Assembly: GCA_038496675.1 (NCBI GenBank) | Contig: CM076651.1 | Location: 18,481,783-18,545,782 of the forward strand | DNA from: Rachycentron canadum | Lineage: Eukaryota > Chordata > Actinopteri > Carangiformes > Rachycentridae | DNA: 64,000 bases | Reading direction: 5' to 3' | Shown here: in pieces, positions 38,101-51,500 of the stretch | Numbering within the stretch: position 1 is the stretch's first letter | How the letters are laid out: each line of letters starts with the position of its first letter | Program-made: the position numbers and the translations under genes | The notes under the pieces: generated by a model | The model's input: the letters and a program-made list of their open reading frames with translations, nothing else | What the model was told of the DNA's origin: nothing | Databases searched by the model: none

Positions 38101-41100
38101 CAGTTTCAGAAAATATATTTTCAAAAGGGGGCATTTTTTGCAGTGGAAAAATAAAATGCTCTGGGAGAAAGTGACTGACATGAATAATGATTAAGTCCTG
38201 TTCGGCCCTGATGTAGAAATCAGGCCAAGGAGTGTAGCTAGCGGCAAACAGGACACTAAATAAAATACTGACGTCAGGGGAAGAAAGCTGTCAGTCTGTT
38301 AAAATGAAGTGCATCTCCAGTCGGACGCCACTGACTTAGTCACCATCAGATAACATGAAACTAGCTTTGCCCAGCAACGATAGGAATAGGATTATAGATT
38401 TAAATGACCTGTATGTCACTGTCTTGAAAGGCAAACTTTACCAATATGGTGCCCTAGAGCAAGGTAGAACTATGATCCAGTCTACTCATAATTTTATTGC
38501 AACACTGGAAATTTGTCCGTGACCATGAAATCACTTGCAAAGTCAATTGATATAAGGCCGGCATGAAGCTGAAGCTCCCAGATGAGCAGAGCTGTGCTAT
38601 CGACCATTCAATGTCTGTTTCAACTATATCCCTGTCTTCTTCAAGGAGACCTTCATCGTAGTTGTTGAAAAGGAACATTACTCATTTTGTTGTGCATATT
38701 TTTCCAACCAGTTTGAGATTTTAAACCATCAGTTACCAGCCTTACCGTAAACATTGCTTTTTCCTCCATTGGACTCTATCAGAAGAGAGATGTTAACACA
38801 AAAACCTCTTGAATCCTCATAAAAGTGAGATTTTCCTCAAGAAAGAAACACTCACACTTCACTTAATTCCTTATTCAAGTTAAGATCCTTTCTCTACTGG
38901 TGGTCACAAATCAATGGAACAAATCATATGTTGTGCCCTTACTTACCAACATCACACAAAAGCTCATTTAGCAAAAATACCATGACCGCAGCGTCTCATA
39001 GCAACCACTCCAGGGTGGGCCACATCAGCCTAGCAACAGCCCCATGGCCAACGTCACCCTAGTAACATCATTAAACGACATCACCCATGGCAACCATCCC
39101 ATAACCCTGTCTGACCACTCTTAAGGACCACTTCAGTTCTCCCATATATGACCACTCAGTGTGTCAAGAGGCGAGGAGCAGTGGGGAAATGATGCTTGGC
39201 GAGCAAGGCAAAGACGAAGGACATAAAGTAAGGAGATCACTGACCTCTGCAGTAACATTAACATTTATCTCCAGGTACAAAATCCAAGCTCAAATAAAAC
39301 CATCTTCGAGGCTGTGGTAGTGCAAAAGCAATGCAAATCCAATGTCTGTCATGTCTCTCTATGGGTAGCATGTGATTCAGTGCAGACATTTAAACTCAGG
39401 TAAGAAAAAAAACAATATTAATTTTAGTTAAAATTTTATAAAAAGGTTAAAAGTCCTGGGTCTGAGAGTAAGCCTCATTTTGAGTGCTGAACATATCCAT
39501 TTCTGCTACTTCAGTTAAGTTAGTTGTTTAAAAGAAAAGCTGCTATAAATAATTTAATTTGAGTTCACATTAATGCACTAACTTCTGGAAAAATGACAGT
39601 CCTGACCACTTAACAGAGAGAGCATGAGGTCACCAGAAAAGTTGCATTTGCCTTTGAATAACACAAGGTTGGAAAGATGTGAGATAAGAGGAAGGAGTGA
39701 AAAGACGGAGAGCAAAGAGATGTTACTGAGGCCAGTAAATTGAAGGATGAAAGAGGAGTGAGAGGAAAAACCACACTTCTCGCTGTGGAGAGAAGTTAAG
39801 GCAGAAGAGAGAGGAATCATGAATAATAGGATCGATCTCCCAGACAGAGATGAAATAAATTGATTAAAGTAAAGAGGAGAGAAAGCCGGAGCACTGAGAA
39901 TCAAAGAGGAGTGGTTATGGATCTCTGTCTGAGTGAGGCTTGATGAAGAGCAGTGGAAACTCTAAGAAAGGAACAGGGGAAGGATGACAGAATAGGAAAA
40001 CTAAAAACTAAAGATGAAATTTTAACTGTCAAATCTAAAAAATTTATAGAAAATAAAAATCATAGACAAGAAGATAAAATTTCCCATTTACTCAGTGTAC
40101 TCACGTTAATGAGATAGAGAGGTGAAATCTCTGTCTGAGTCCCCGGAACATCACAAAGGATTTGGGAGGGAAGGAGCGGGCAGTGACGGTGCAATACGGA
40201 CGCTCATATCCTCCTGCCGGGCACTCGCAGCGGAAACCCCCACCTGAAAGCTCCCGACATGTCCCTCCATTACGACACACACCTGGTACACACCTGCCTT
40301 GTCGCCGGTCAAATTCACATCGGTCACCTGGGGGTTAAAAATGATAAATTATTTCAACCTCTGTTGGACTGCAACAACACAACAGTTCATCAAAACAAAC
40401 ACATATTGTACAGTCCAGCATTGTTCAAATTCAACTTCATTATAAATTCGAGTCACATTCCTGAGGTTTACGTGCTGAATTTAAATTATGGCTGAGACAA
40501 AACATTGACTTGATTTTCATATTTTACTCATTAGGCTCCAAGTGTGACATACTGTAAATCAACTTACATACATTTAAGTTCATACAGTTTGGAAAATAAT
40601 GTTTTTCTTATTCACATCAAAACTTATTTTAGTAATTCCCAAAGTGCATTAAAATACTCTCATTGTATCTGCTTTCACCATCTCTAGCACTGCCTACACA
40701 GAAAACACTACTGCTGCCAAATTAAAACATCTAATGTGGACCTGGTGTCAATCTGCATATTTCACATCTGTTGTGAAGGCTCATCTCACCCGTGTTGCTG
40801 AGGTGAATTTTATAGGTGAAATTAACAAAGTCTATAAATAATAAACTGTCCTGAACCAACCAACACAGTGTCTTTGATATAAGACCACTTACAAAAGTAT
40901 ATACCTATATATCTTCTTTTGTATACTTGATCAAACACACCAGGAATAATGCATGTGTTACAGTCACACATTACGCATTACATTACACAACAGAACACAA
41001 CAGTGGCTCATCAACCATGAACTCCACTTTGAAAAAGTTTATGGACTTAAATGTCCATAACTTACAAAAAGGTATCACAAAATGTTCTAATTGATCAATC

Positions 41101-44100
41101 TAGTACTTACAGTGTAAATAAAATTGTATTTATGTAAGTAGCCTTTTGAACAAAACTGTCAAGTAGTATATTTAGTATATTTGGTATGTGGCAACACAAA
41201 GGTAGCATTTTAACAAGCTTGCTAACATATTAACTTAACTGGTGAGGTTTGCATGTAAACTATTAAGTTAGATAATTAACAGCTGAAGTTAATGTTGGAA
41301 CTGTGGACCAGGCCTGATAACTGCTGGGCATTTCATCTTAAATTAGTTTGAATGATCAAGTTACCTCATTATCTGTTGAGATTAGTTCAGTAAATGCTTA
41401 GTTGTCTTAATAATTGCAGAGTAAAACCCTCAAAGACCCTCTGTAAAGCTGTTTTCTTTCACAAGGATCATTATAAAAATTGCAGACATACATAGCTATG
41501 GTTTTACAGGATCTTATTACTGGATCTATAATTGGTGAATTACTGAGCATAACTGATGTGTTTACAGCAAAACAGTTATCTGTCTGAACACTTATTATGC
41601 TCCACTAACAAAGAACGGAGTCGACCATGTCTTTTCAGTTGTTTGGACATCAAGGTTACACTTACAGAGATGCAATCAGCTGTTCACAGTCACTTTTGCT
41701 GTGAGGACCATCGACACTCTCAGCAAAGGTTGTGTTCATGTATGCCTGTCAATTCAGAGCCTTCTGTGGTTCTGTGGTGAAGGAGGCTAGTTCACAGGAG
41801 TGTCTTAAAATTGCCCCAATCTATAAAGCAGTGCTTCTTTTTCCTTGTCAACAGCTAAACAGAGTGCTGCAGGTTGCCTTTTCTATCAGGCAGTGACCTG
41901 TATTCATCAGACGTGTTTGATGTAAATTAGTCTTTGATTAGGCGGTGCAAGCAGCAGGGTACTGATTTTTGACGAGAGAGTAAGAGCAACTGTTATGGAG
42001 GACTAACCTTCACCATCTCTCAGATGAACTCAACAAAACATCAAAACTGGAGTTGAAAGAGATAAGATTCTCAGTGTACAGTATTTGGAAGCCTAGCATT
42101 TTCCTGTCAACTGCAATTCTGGTGCTTTAAAAGTGTGTGGAAAACAAAAAACACAAACAAATCTGCAGAAGAGAATAAACACAGATTTGGCTGCCAGTCA
42201 AGCAAGCGCCAGTCTGAAGTGTCTCAGGAGGCAGAGACGCCCACACAACACACACAGACACACACATGCATTCACCCACATAAAAAGGTGTGTAGCCAAG
42301 TACCAGCTCAGTGTCTCTTTTTGGTTTTAACTTTCCTTGAGCATATTTGGACACCCACATTGTCTGTTATTAAGCTGCAGCACACAAAAACATCCACACC
42401 CAGTGGCCTCCATATAACCAGAGCAGACAGGGTTTGAAACTAGCCTTAAGACAGATGACTCCTTAAGGACCCACTTTAGAACCTGCTAACGGCTCCAAAC
42501 GTGCACACACAGACACACACATACATGCACATGCATATGTATATACACTCACACACACAAGCACAAACAAAGTAAGATAACAAATAGACAGCTAAAAATG
42601 TATACACATTAATAATGAACGCAACAGAGATTTTTATTTTATTTTTCAAACCAACAAATAAACACCCATTCAAGAAAAAAAAAATCTCTTCTTTCTTTTT
42701 TCCCTCTCTCTCTTTCAAAAACACACACACACACAAGATCATTGCCCCCACCCTCAAGGCTGCTGGGTTTTACCATCTAACTGTCTCTCTTGGCGCTTTG
42801 TGCTGTTTTTAGATGCCAAAGTGCCCACTGGCAGAGTCCTCACATCTTGACTGCCACACACACACATGCACACACATGTGTACACATACACACATACATA
42901 ATCACACACACAAAAGACGTACTGTGGTTGTAAGTCAATAGAAGCTTTCACTTTTCCTGATCATCGTTTGGATACAAATATTACCTGACACACACAAGAC
43001 ATGGACAAACACAAACCATCTCTTACACACAGTCAAAACACAGCCACACACAGACACACCTGAGGGGGAGTCGTGATCACACACACAGATGCACAAGTCA
43101 TGCACTCAGAGACACACACAAGGAAAAAGCTGTAAAAGCACACACAGGCATGTCTGATGCACACTGATGCTTATGACCTGCACCACAACACAAACCGAAC
43201 ATATAAAGTGGTGAACCATTTAGAGCTTTTACAAGAATCCAACGTCTAAACTGCTGGAATTAGAATTAGACTCCTTTCATTCATCCTTTTCTTCATCTCC
43301 TCATCAACTTATGTCATTTCTTACCTGTCAATACTCTCCCTATTTCCTAAGTCTACTCCAGTTCTTTTTCATTGCATCCATCCATCATTCACTCTCTCTG
43401 TCACTGAGTTTGTCCACTTGTCCATCCTTCTCTTCATCACTCGATTTCCTCACACCACTTTCCTCCTCATGCCAACGGGCAGCCACTATCTGCCAGTTCT
43501 GGCTGACAAACATACTCTCTCACACCATCAAATCACCCCAAGGACACGGACACACACACACACACACACACACAGACAGATACTCAGTCACAGACCCAGC
43601 TCAGCTAACAATAGCCCAAGGGCACTCAAATTATCACATCTGTCTATCCTTGTTTAGCTTTGTCTCACCCTCTCTCCCCTCTCACATCAAACATAAACTT
43701 CTATGCAAGTGCACACAACAGGGAACCAATTAAATAACACACACACACACACAAACATATACACACACATTATCTAACAGTAGAATTTCCCTGCCTTTGT
43801 CTGTTTCACCCATTCATCCGCACAGATCCTCTCATTAATATTAAAATAAATAAATAGACATTAATGCTCATGAATTATGCGTGTGGTGAGACTTAAACAC
43901 AAGGATCTACTAACGCACACCACACACCCACCTACAAACATACATCCTGGTTCATTATGCACATCCAGTTGTGCATAGGTTGACAGACTGGCAGGATATA
44001 AATTGAGGATGGAAAAAAGAAAAAGAAAAAACATATAGCTATGCAATAAATAAATACTGCAGACAGAAAAAAACAACGCACACACATATGCTCACACAGA

Positions 44101-47100
44101 CACACACACACACTAATTAGAGGAACCAGAGTAAACATAATGTCAGACTGTCAACAATAGTCTTTTAATCGTCTTTTGCCCAGATGGTACGAAGGTGTGC
44201 ATTTCACTGCTGCACTTAACAGGAAACAAACACACACACATGCACCCACAAAGTTCAAGTGATTACTAAACAAATGGTGAGTGTCCAATAGTATGACAAG
44301 CATTTTAAAATTGCATACACACACACACACCTCGTGTCCACACACAGATGTCTGTTGATGAACATACAGTATGAAAATGCAGACACATTACGATAAGATT
44401 AAACAAGATAAGGTTAAATGTATAAATGCAAAGACACTCTTAAAATACGCTTGCAACTCATTGTGCACACATTTACCTGGTGGACAGTAACAACTAAGTT
44501 TAGTTATTATTGTGAAACATTAGAGAGCTCTAGGTACTTCACTAACTGGTTAGTCTATAAAATACTGACAACTGACTATGACAAATACTAAACAATTAAA
44601 AATCATTAAAAATTAAAATGGCATCTTCATATTGTTCAGTGCAAAGAAGTAAATGACTTAGGCTAAAGCGAGTGAATAAAAAAAGAGTTTTCTTTGATAA
44701 AGTAATGATTGATTAACAACATTTTTGCCAGCTACAATATTAAAATGCTTCTTATAAGTTAATGAATCAGTCATAACAGCCCAGTAACTTGTTATGGGAC
44801 CATTCCACAGAATGTGTACCTTTACTTTTTACTTAAATACTAATTTTACTAAAACACTTTAATGATATAACATAATCACTCTTTTTAGTAAACCTTCAAA
44901 TGTTCAAATGTAAGTTTTATTGGTGAATGATCATTATTACATTTTGATATTGACCCTTTTATTTAAGTAAGGAATTTTTATTAGCAACACATCAACAAAG
45001 AATTGCCCATGTACATACACACAATGAAAACTACATTTCCATTCACCTCCTTAGTTTTTCTTCTTCCCCTCACTCCATCCTCCTCCTTTATCTCCTTCTT
45101 ACTTCCTTGCTTCTCCATCTTTACTCCCCCTTACAGCTCTATATATAAAACACACCCTTTACTGTTCCTATCCACTCGCTCCCTTCATTTCTTTCTATAT
45201 CTTGCCATTTCTTTTTTCTTTTCTTCCTCTCAGCCTTGGTTAATGCATTCACACCACCCCTTCATTCACGCAGATGTTTTATTCATCAAAGCCAGTATTC
45301 TTCATCCACCCCCCGGCATCTTAGTTTGCCCCGCCCTACCTCCCACCCCATCACCCCCAATCCTCCACCCCAACACATGGTATGGTACATCCCTAGAGGC
45401 CAATACACTCCCAGTTGCTTCCCTCTTCCCCTTCCTCTTGTCTTGCCTCTGTAGGTCTCACTATTGCTCCCTGTCTGTGGGCTCTTTTTTCCCTTGTACA
45501 CCCCTACAAGAAGTGAGAGCTTTCAAGGGCTCGTCAGATTTTAAAGTCTGGGAAATGTAATGTAAGAAATCTGATTTAGTTAAGTAGCATTCTAAAATTT
45601 TTCCACTTCAATAAATCATTTGTTTTGCTAGTTTTTTGAATATACTACTCTAAATACTATATATAGTATATGGCATTTCTTTCTAGGAGAAAAAAAAAAT
45701 TATAATGTACAGGAAACGAAACTTGAGTAGTTAGTGGAATTTGTTGGGACCCTTTAAAAAACTATAAAGAGTTTGGTCAAGACCTGCTCTATATGTAAAG
45801 TTCCTTGAGGTAACTTTGTTATGATTTGGCACAATATAAATAAAATAAATCTGAATTTTAATTTGAATTTTAGCACAAGAAGCAACAGCCACCAAGGTCA
45901 AACAAAGCAAAGGGCACAAGCTAGAAGAAGTCCCACCCATACTGTTTCACTGACAGGTGACACTACAGGTTATAACAGAGAGAAAGAATAATCATAATAA
46001 TGTCTTTTATTACCATTTTAAAATTACAAAAAGGTTAATCATGTTCTAATGCTCTAATTCATTTTAATAGTAAAGCATGCTGCACCACAACCAGGGACAA
46101 TACATGATTCTGAATGGCAAGATGGTTCGCAACACCATTGTTTGTACTTAAACTGTATATTACTATTAAAAAAACTTTATGATATTCTAATTGCTGATGA
46201 GTCACAGAAAAATACTACCCATACACATACTGTTGTCACAATCATGTAGTCTTATAGAAAACCTGTAAACACAGTTCGATGTGTAAAATCAAATTAATTC
46301 TCCTTTAATTAGAGATCAATTTAAAAACACACATTAAAAGTGAGCTGAAAAATATACCACAGACAACATATCTGATTCTAGAGAGGATTACAGGTAGAAA
46401 AGATTATAAATGCTACCAAAGAGGATCTATGTGAAATTATTTGAGCATCAATCAGTAAAAACATTTTCATTTATAAGTCCCTCACCTGAATTTTTTTTTA
46501 AATTCTTCCTCCCTCAAACACATTCTTTCTTCTCCCATTACTGACTTTGCATCTCCATTTTATTTTCCTGTACTATAATATCACTCTGTTTGAACTCACT
46601 TCACTTTTCCCTCCCATTTGTTCCCTTTTCTATTTGCTTTTTCTCTCTCCACTGCTCCCCCACTGCTTCACTTTGGTAATACTTCCAATTTAGGCTATTT
46701 GCTCTATTCTAGGGGTCTCTTTACAACACATTTTAATGTTTCTTTTGCTTTGCTGTCATTTATTTCAAACTCGCATCTTCTTTTTATTCTATTTTTTTCT
46801 ATTTGTTGGTTTCTGTTTTACTTTTACTCATTGTACTACTTCCTCTGCCTCTATCTATTTTAATGCCACTTTTCCCTTTTTTCAATCTTCTGCCTCTTTT
46901 CCCTTTTACTCCCTGGTTCCCATTTCTTGATGTGCTCTTTCCTTTTCAGTACCGCCATTTCCACTTTCATCTCTCTCGACCTCCCCCACAATCCTCTCTT
47001 GCCTGTTTTTTGGTCTGTTTCAAAAGATCAGATCCTGTATATTGATAACCACAACCTTCCACACATATTTTCAATTCTCTTTTCACCCTGCAGCCTTTCC

Positions 47101-48489
47101 TTCTCCCTCCCTTTCACTCCCCCTCTCTGTCTCTGACTTTTTATTCCTCCTTTTCTACTATATAATCATGTTTTTTACATCCGAGAACAAGTTTGTTCTC
47201 CATTTTCTACTCAAGTAGGAATGTCTAGTCCACTCTGCTCATGGTTTAGCTTAGAATTAATTTTCCATTTTTTCATTATGTAAAACAACAAATAAAGCAG
47301 AAAATAGAAATTTAAATATCTGCCTGCAGGGTTGAGTTACTTTGTGGATTCACAAAAACACAGAAGTCATGGAAAGGAAATATTGTATTTCCTTTGTGCC
47401 ACTTAGTTCCTTGCTGACTTTTGGACAGACTAATTGGACAAAGAGGCAAAAGACAGGAGACAAAAAGGGGGCAATGTACTCATTGTCTTTTGTATTTTTT
47501 TTTTTTTAACTAGTACACAAACTCATCAATCTCATCCTATTTTCCATTTTTCATCTTGATAGATCCCTGTACAGACTGAAGAAAGACAAACACAACATTT
47601 TTGTTCAAACTTAAATTTTAACCATTTCATTTGAAGAGCTTCTTTTCGTGTCTACTGGTTTCAGGACTTCAAAATATCTTGACTGCCTCTGCTTTGGGCT
47701 CTTGTCCTCATCAATACTGACCATATGAGCATATCATTTCATGATTGAAATCCTACAATTATTTTGACCATTACTGACACAATGCATGCTTCCAATTGCA
47801 TTTCCTATTAAGTGGAAGTATTGGTAGATTCAGAAATTATTTTGGCTGAGCAGATTGTGGTTGAGGTTATAGTAGGGTGCATCTCAACATCAGGAAAAAA
47901 ACCATAATATTGACCGCACATGTACTGTAATAATTCCACGTGAAAGAAAACGAGAGTGTGTATATGCACAGTGGCCAATATCCCACAGCATCTAATCCAC
48001 TGCGATTACAGACACAGAACTGACTTTTAATTCTCCACATGACGTGCTCATCTACCATAAACATCATGAAGGGACCTTTTTTTCTTCACCTCCTTCCTTT
48101 ACCCTCTCTCCATACACTCCAACCTATCTCCCCAAAACTCATTTAGTCTGCTCTTTCCTTCCTCTCTAACTGTTAAATGAATTTATCCTACTCAGCTCAG
48201 CAAATCAGGTCCCCTGCAGTGTACTTTTTCATATTAAATGCACATTTCCAAATCATGTCTACCTTGTGTTTAGATGCCTCCATTTCCTCTATTCTCTCTC
48301 AGACTACACAGTCTCAGCACGTTCCAAACCTCATCCCCAAAACTAAGGGGTCTAAAGTCATTTATTCCTTTTGTGTCCTGCTCTCTCTGCCTCACACACA
48401 CACACACACACACACACAACTACCACCAACACTTCACTATTTTTTAATTTCCCCAAAGTAATTTAGTCCAACTCTCTTTTACTCACTCC

Positions 48490-48520
<31 letters not shown>

Positions 48521-51500
48521 ACACACACCGTGCTATTTGTTGCTCTTTTTTCGACTAATTTTGTTTCATTCTTTACACACACACACACTCACACATTAAT
48601 TTTATAAATGACCCCTATAATTAATGTCACTGAGACTTCTGAATCTACCCTATACCATTATCTCTCTCCCTGCCCCACCCTCTTACCCAAACAGCCTGGT
48701 TTTATCTGTTTTTATCTTTGCTTTTTAATTCCACAAAACTCAGCCATTATCTCTCACATTCCCTCTCAGAGTTCAAACAATCCTTTAGTTTGATGATTTC
48801 AGTGTTTTGAGTCATCTATGTTAATTGACTTTTCAAGGTTTCATTTGATATTAATTGCCAGTTTTTACTGGTTCTCATTTTATTATTTGATCAACCATGT
48901 TAAATACATTGTGTTTAATTAGTGGATAAGTGGGCGCAGGAGCTACACTAATTTCCTCTTGGAATAGTTTGTGTTGTGTTAGTTTGTGTGTTGGTGTTGT
49001 GGCAGTTTGCCTTTCATATGTTGTTTGCTGGGCAATCTCTGACTTTTTTGCCTTGATGTTTACAAAACCTGTTTTTTAGTCTTGGAGATGCTTTGCTGCT
49101 AGCGCCAAATTATCTCTGCTCCAGTCAGTTGAAATTGTTTTAGAGAGAGTTATCCAGGTAGTTTGGAGCTTTATGTATGTGGCCACTTCAGTTAGGTCTC
49201 CCTGCCTGTTCTGGTAGGAGCTTTTCTTTTCTTTAGTGTTAGCTTCTGCAAGAATATATTACATTTTTGTATGTAAGTATGAAATAAGTCATGCAGTGTG
49301 TTCTCTGCATTCTGGGGCCCTGTTACACAAGAGTATACATTATAAATTACATCACATCATATTTATTCATTTGCCAGGTACTTCCAAATCCAAAGCAACT
49401 TACAAGTGAGGGATAACTCTGAAGCTTCAGTGCAGTAGGAGACCTTGAAGTAAGTACTAAGTATTAAATCTGTTCAGTAAGGCAGATAGAAATAAGAACA
49501 AAACATCAGAGCTTAAGTTTTAAAGCTACCTCTATTCAGCGTGATGCATTAATGCTAATCCTCAAATCAAAGTTTACTTAGAGAACTTGCACCTTACACT
49601 AAGCTCAAAACACACACACTGGTAAGGGGAATCTAAGATACTCCATGATACAGAGAAGGATAGATGTAGGTCATGTGTGTTCACATGTATGAGCCATGTA
49701 ATGACCACTCACAGCTGAAGTGAAGAATGCTGATTAACTTGTATTAACAATACACATCAAGGGCTGGTATATATTAAATTGGAAAATTCATTGTGGTACT
49801 TACTGTCCCTGATATTTATTCAGTTGTTGATATTTATGTCAGTTTCCTCACACATTGTATATTTGTCCCGTTTCCTTCCTTTCCATCAGATCTATTTAGA
49901 GTATTAAAGTATCCTTTCCTTTTATTCATGTCCACTCTATACCTCTTCTGTACTTTCTAACTTCTCTTGCCAAACATAATTTAGTGGCCTCTTCATCTAT
50001 ATTCATCATTCCCAAGACTAAATCACTGCCCACTTCAGTCATTCTCTCTTCATTCTTTCTCTGTCTTCCTTAACCAAACTGATTTAGTCTCACCGCCAAA
50101 AACTCAATTTCACATCAACAAGCTAAATTTCTTCCCCCTCTTCTCAGTTGCACACTACTCTTCCTATTCCTTTCTGTCTATATAGTTTAAACCATCCCAG
50201 CCTTCTTTGAAAAGCCAAAACATGATTATATGATAGGTGGCATTATTCTTCACATTGTCTTTGTTACTTCAAGCTAATTTTCTTTGTATGTGTGATCTGT
50301 TACGTCTCCTTATCAACTGGATGAAATTTTTTCAGTGTAACATGCATATCTGCTTTATCAGATCCAAAACTAATCTCACCTCTGCCTACCACAGTTCTTC
50401 TCAGTCGCTTTCTCCTGCTCTCTTCCTCTATCTCAGTTTCCCTCAGTGTAAAATACCGATCACTTCACTACAATCAAGAGATTTCATTTCTACCTGTGTC
50501 CTCTCTCCTTACTGTGCACCACTTTATCTTCTCACAAACTAATTTAGTCTACATCCACGGCTCTCTCTCTGTCTCTCATCTGCTTTTTCCATCTTCAGCT
50601 CCACAAGGTGCATCCCCATATTATATTTTACCATAATCTGCATAATGTGCATCTCACTTTATCACCCCTGAGTCTTCTTTCCTTTAATTTGTGAGAACAA
50701 TTAGACATTTTCTCTGTCTACTGTTATCTCCGCCTTTAAGGTTCCCTTACCACTTCTCTCTGTACTCCTAAGGTCTTTTTCTTGTTTTCAGGGTTATTGA
50801 CTGTTGCACATTCATTGCAAGCTTAGCGTGATTTTTCAGAGAAGTGAGCGCTAGAGGTTAGAAATATTTAAACTTTCATGAAAGAAAGTGCAGAGCTTCA
50901 GTTGAGTTTCACGTTGTAGCAGCAGGGGGTAGGACTACAACTTCCCTAAAATATTTCATTAACTCTGAGGAAGTCAAGGGTTTGATCCTTAGAAGAGAAG
51001 CTAATTATCCCATACTTAACATAAATTTTCTCACTTGTGCTAACACAATATCTACTTGTGACTACCATCACTGTGAGGAACTTCAACCAGCCTTTACATA
51101 TTGATGCAGTTGAATTTTAGAGGAAATGTATTTGCCTGCCTTAAAAGACATTTAAACATTTTCTGGGGTGTTAATTTAATGGCCTGAAATACCACGACAG
51201 CTGTGTCACCCATTCTAATTTGATTCAAGTTGATGGGACAGATGTCTGACCACACAAAATTAGGGAAAAAAAGTTTACACAACAGGAAGCAGCTGGGTTT
51301 GTTGGAAATACAGTCATAACTTCTATTTCAAATCTGGGCTCATTTATTTGTTTTTAAATAATTTGACAATTTCACTTTGACTTACAATACGTTTCAATGA
51401 CTTGATCAGTGATGTTTTGCTTTATCTGTTTTCTTTTATTGTTGGCTTTTGGGTTAGTCACAGTGAGTTGCAGTAAAAACAGCAGACAGCTAACTATTTA

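Noticed and set aside
45003..45560. 185-residue plus-strand open frame
   Set aside because: Ser/Leu/Phe/Pro-rich product of a CT-rich tract with no domain pattern. An overlapping frame is also open, typical of compositional bias.
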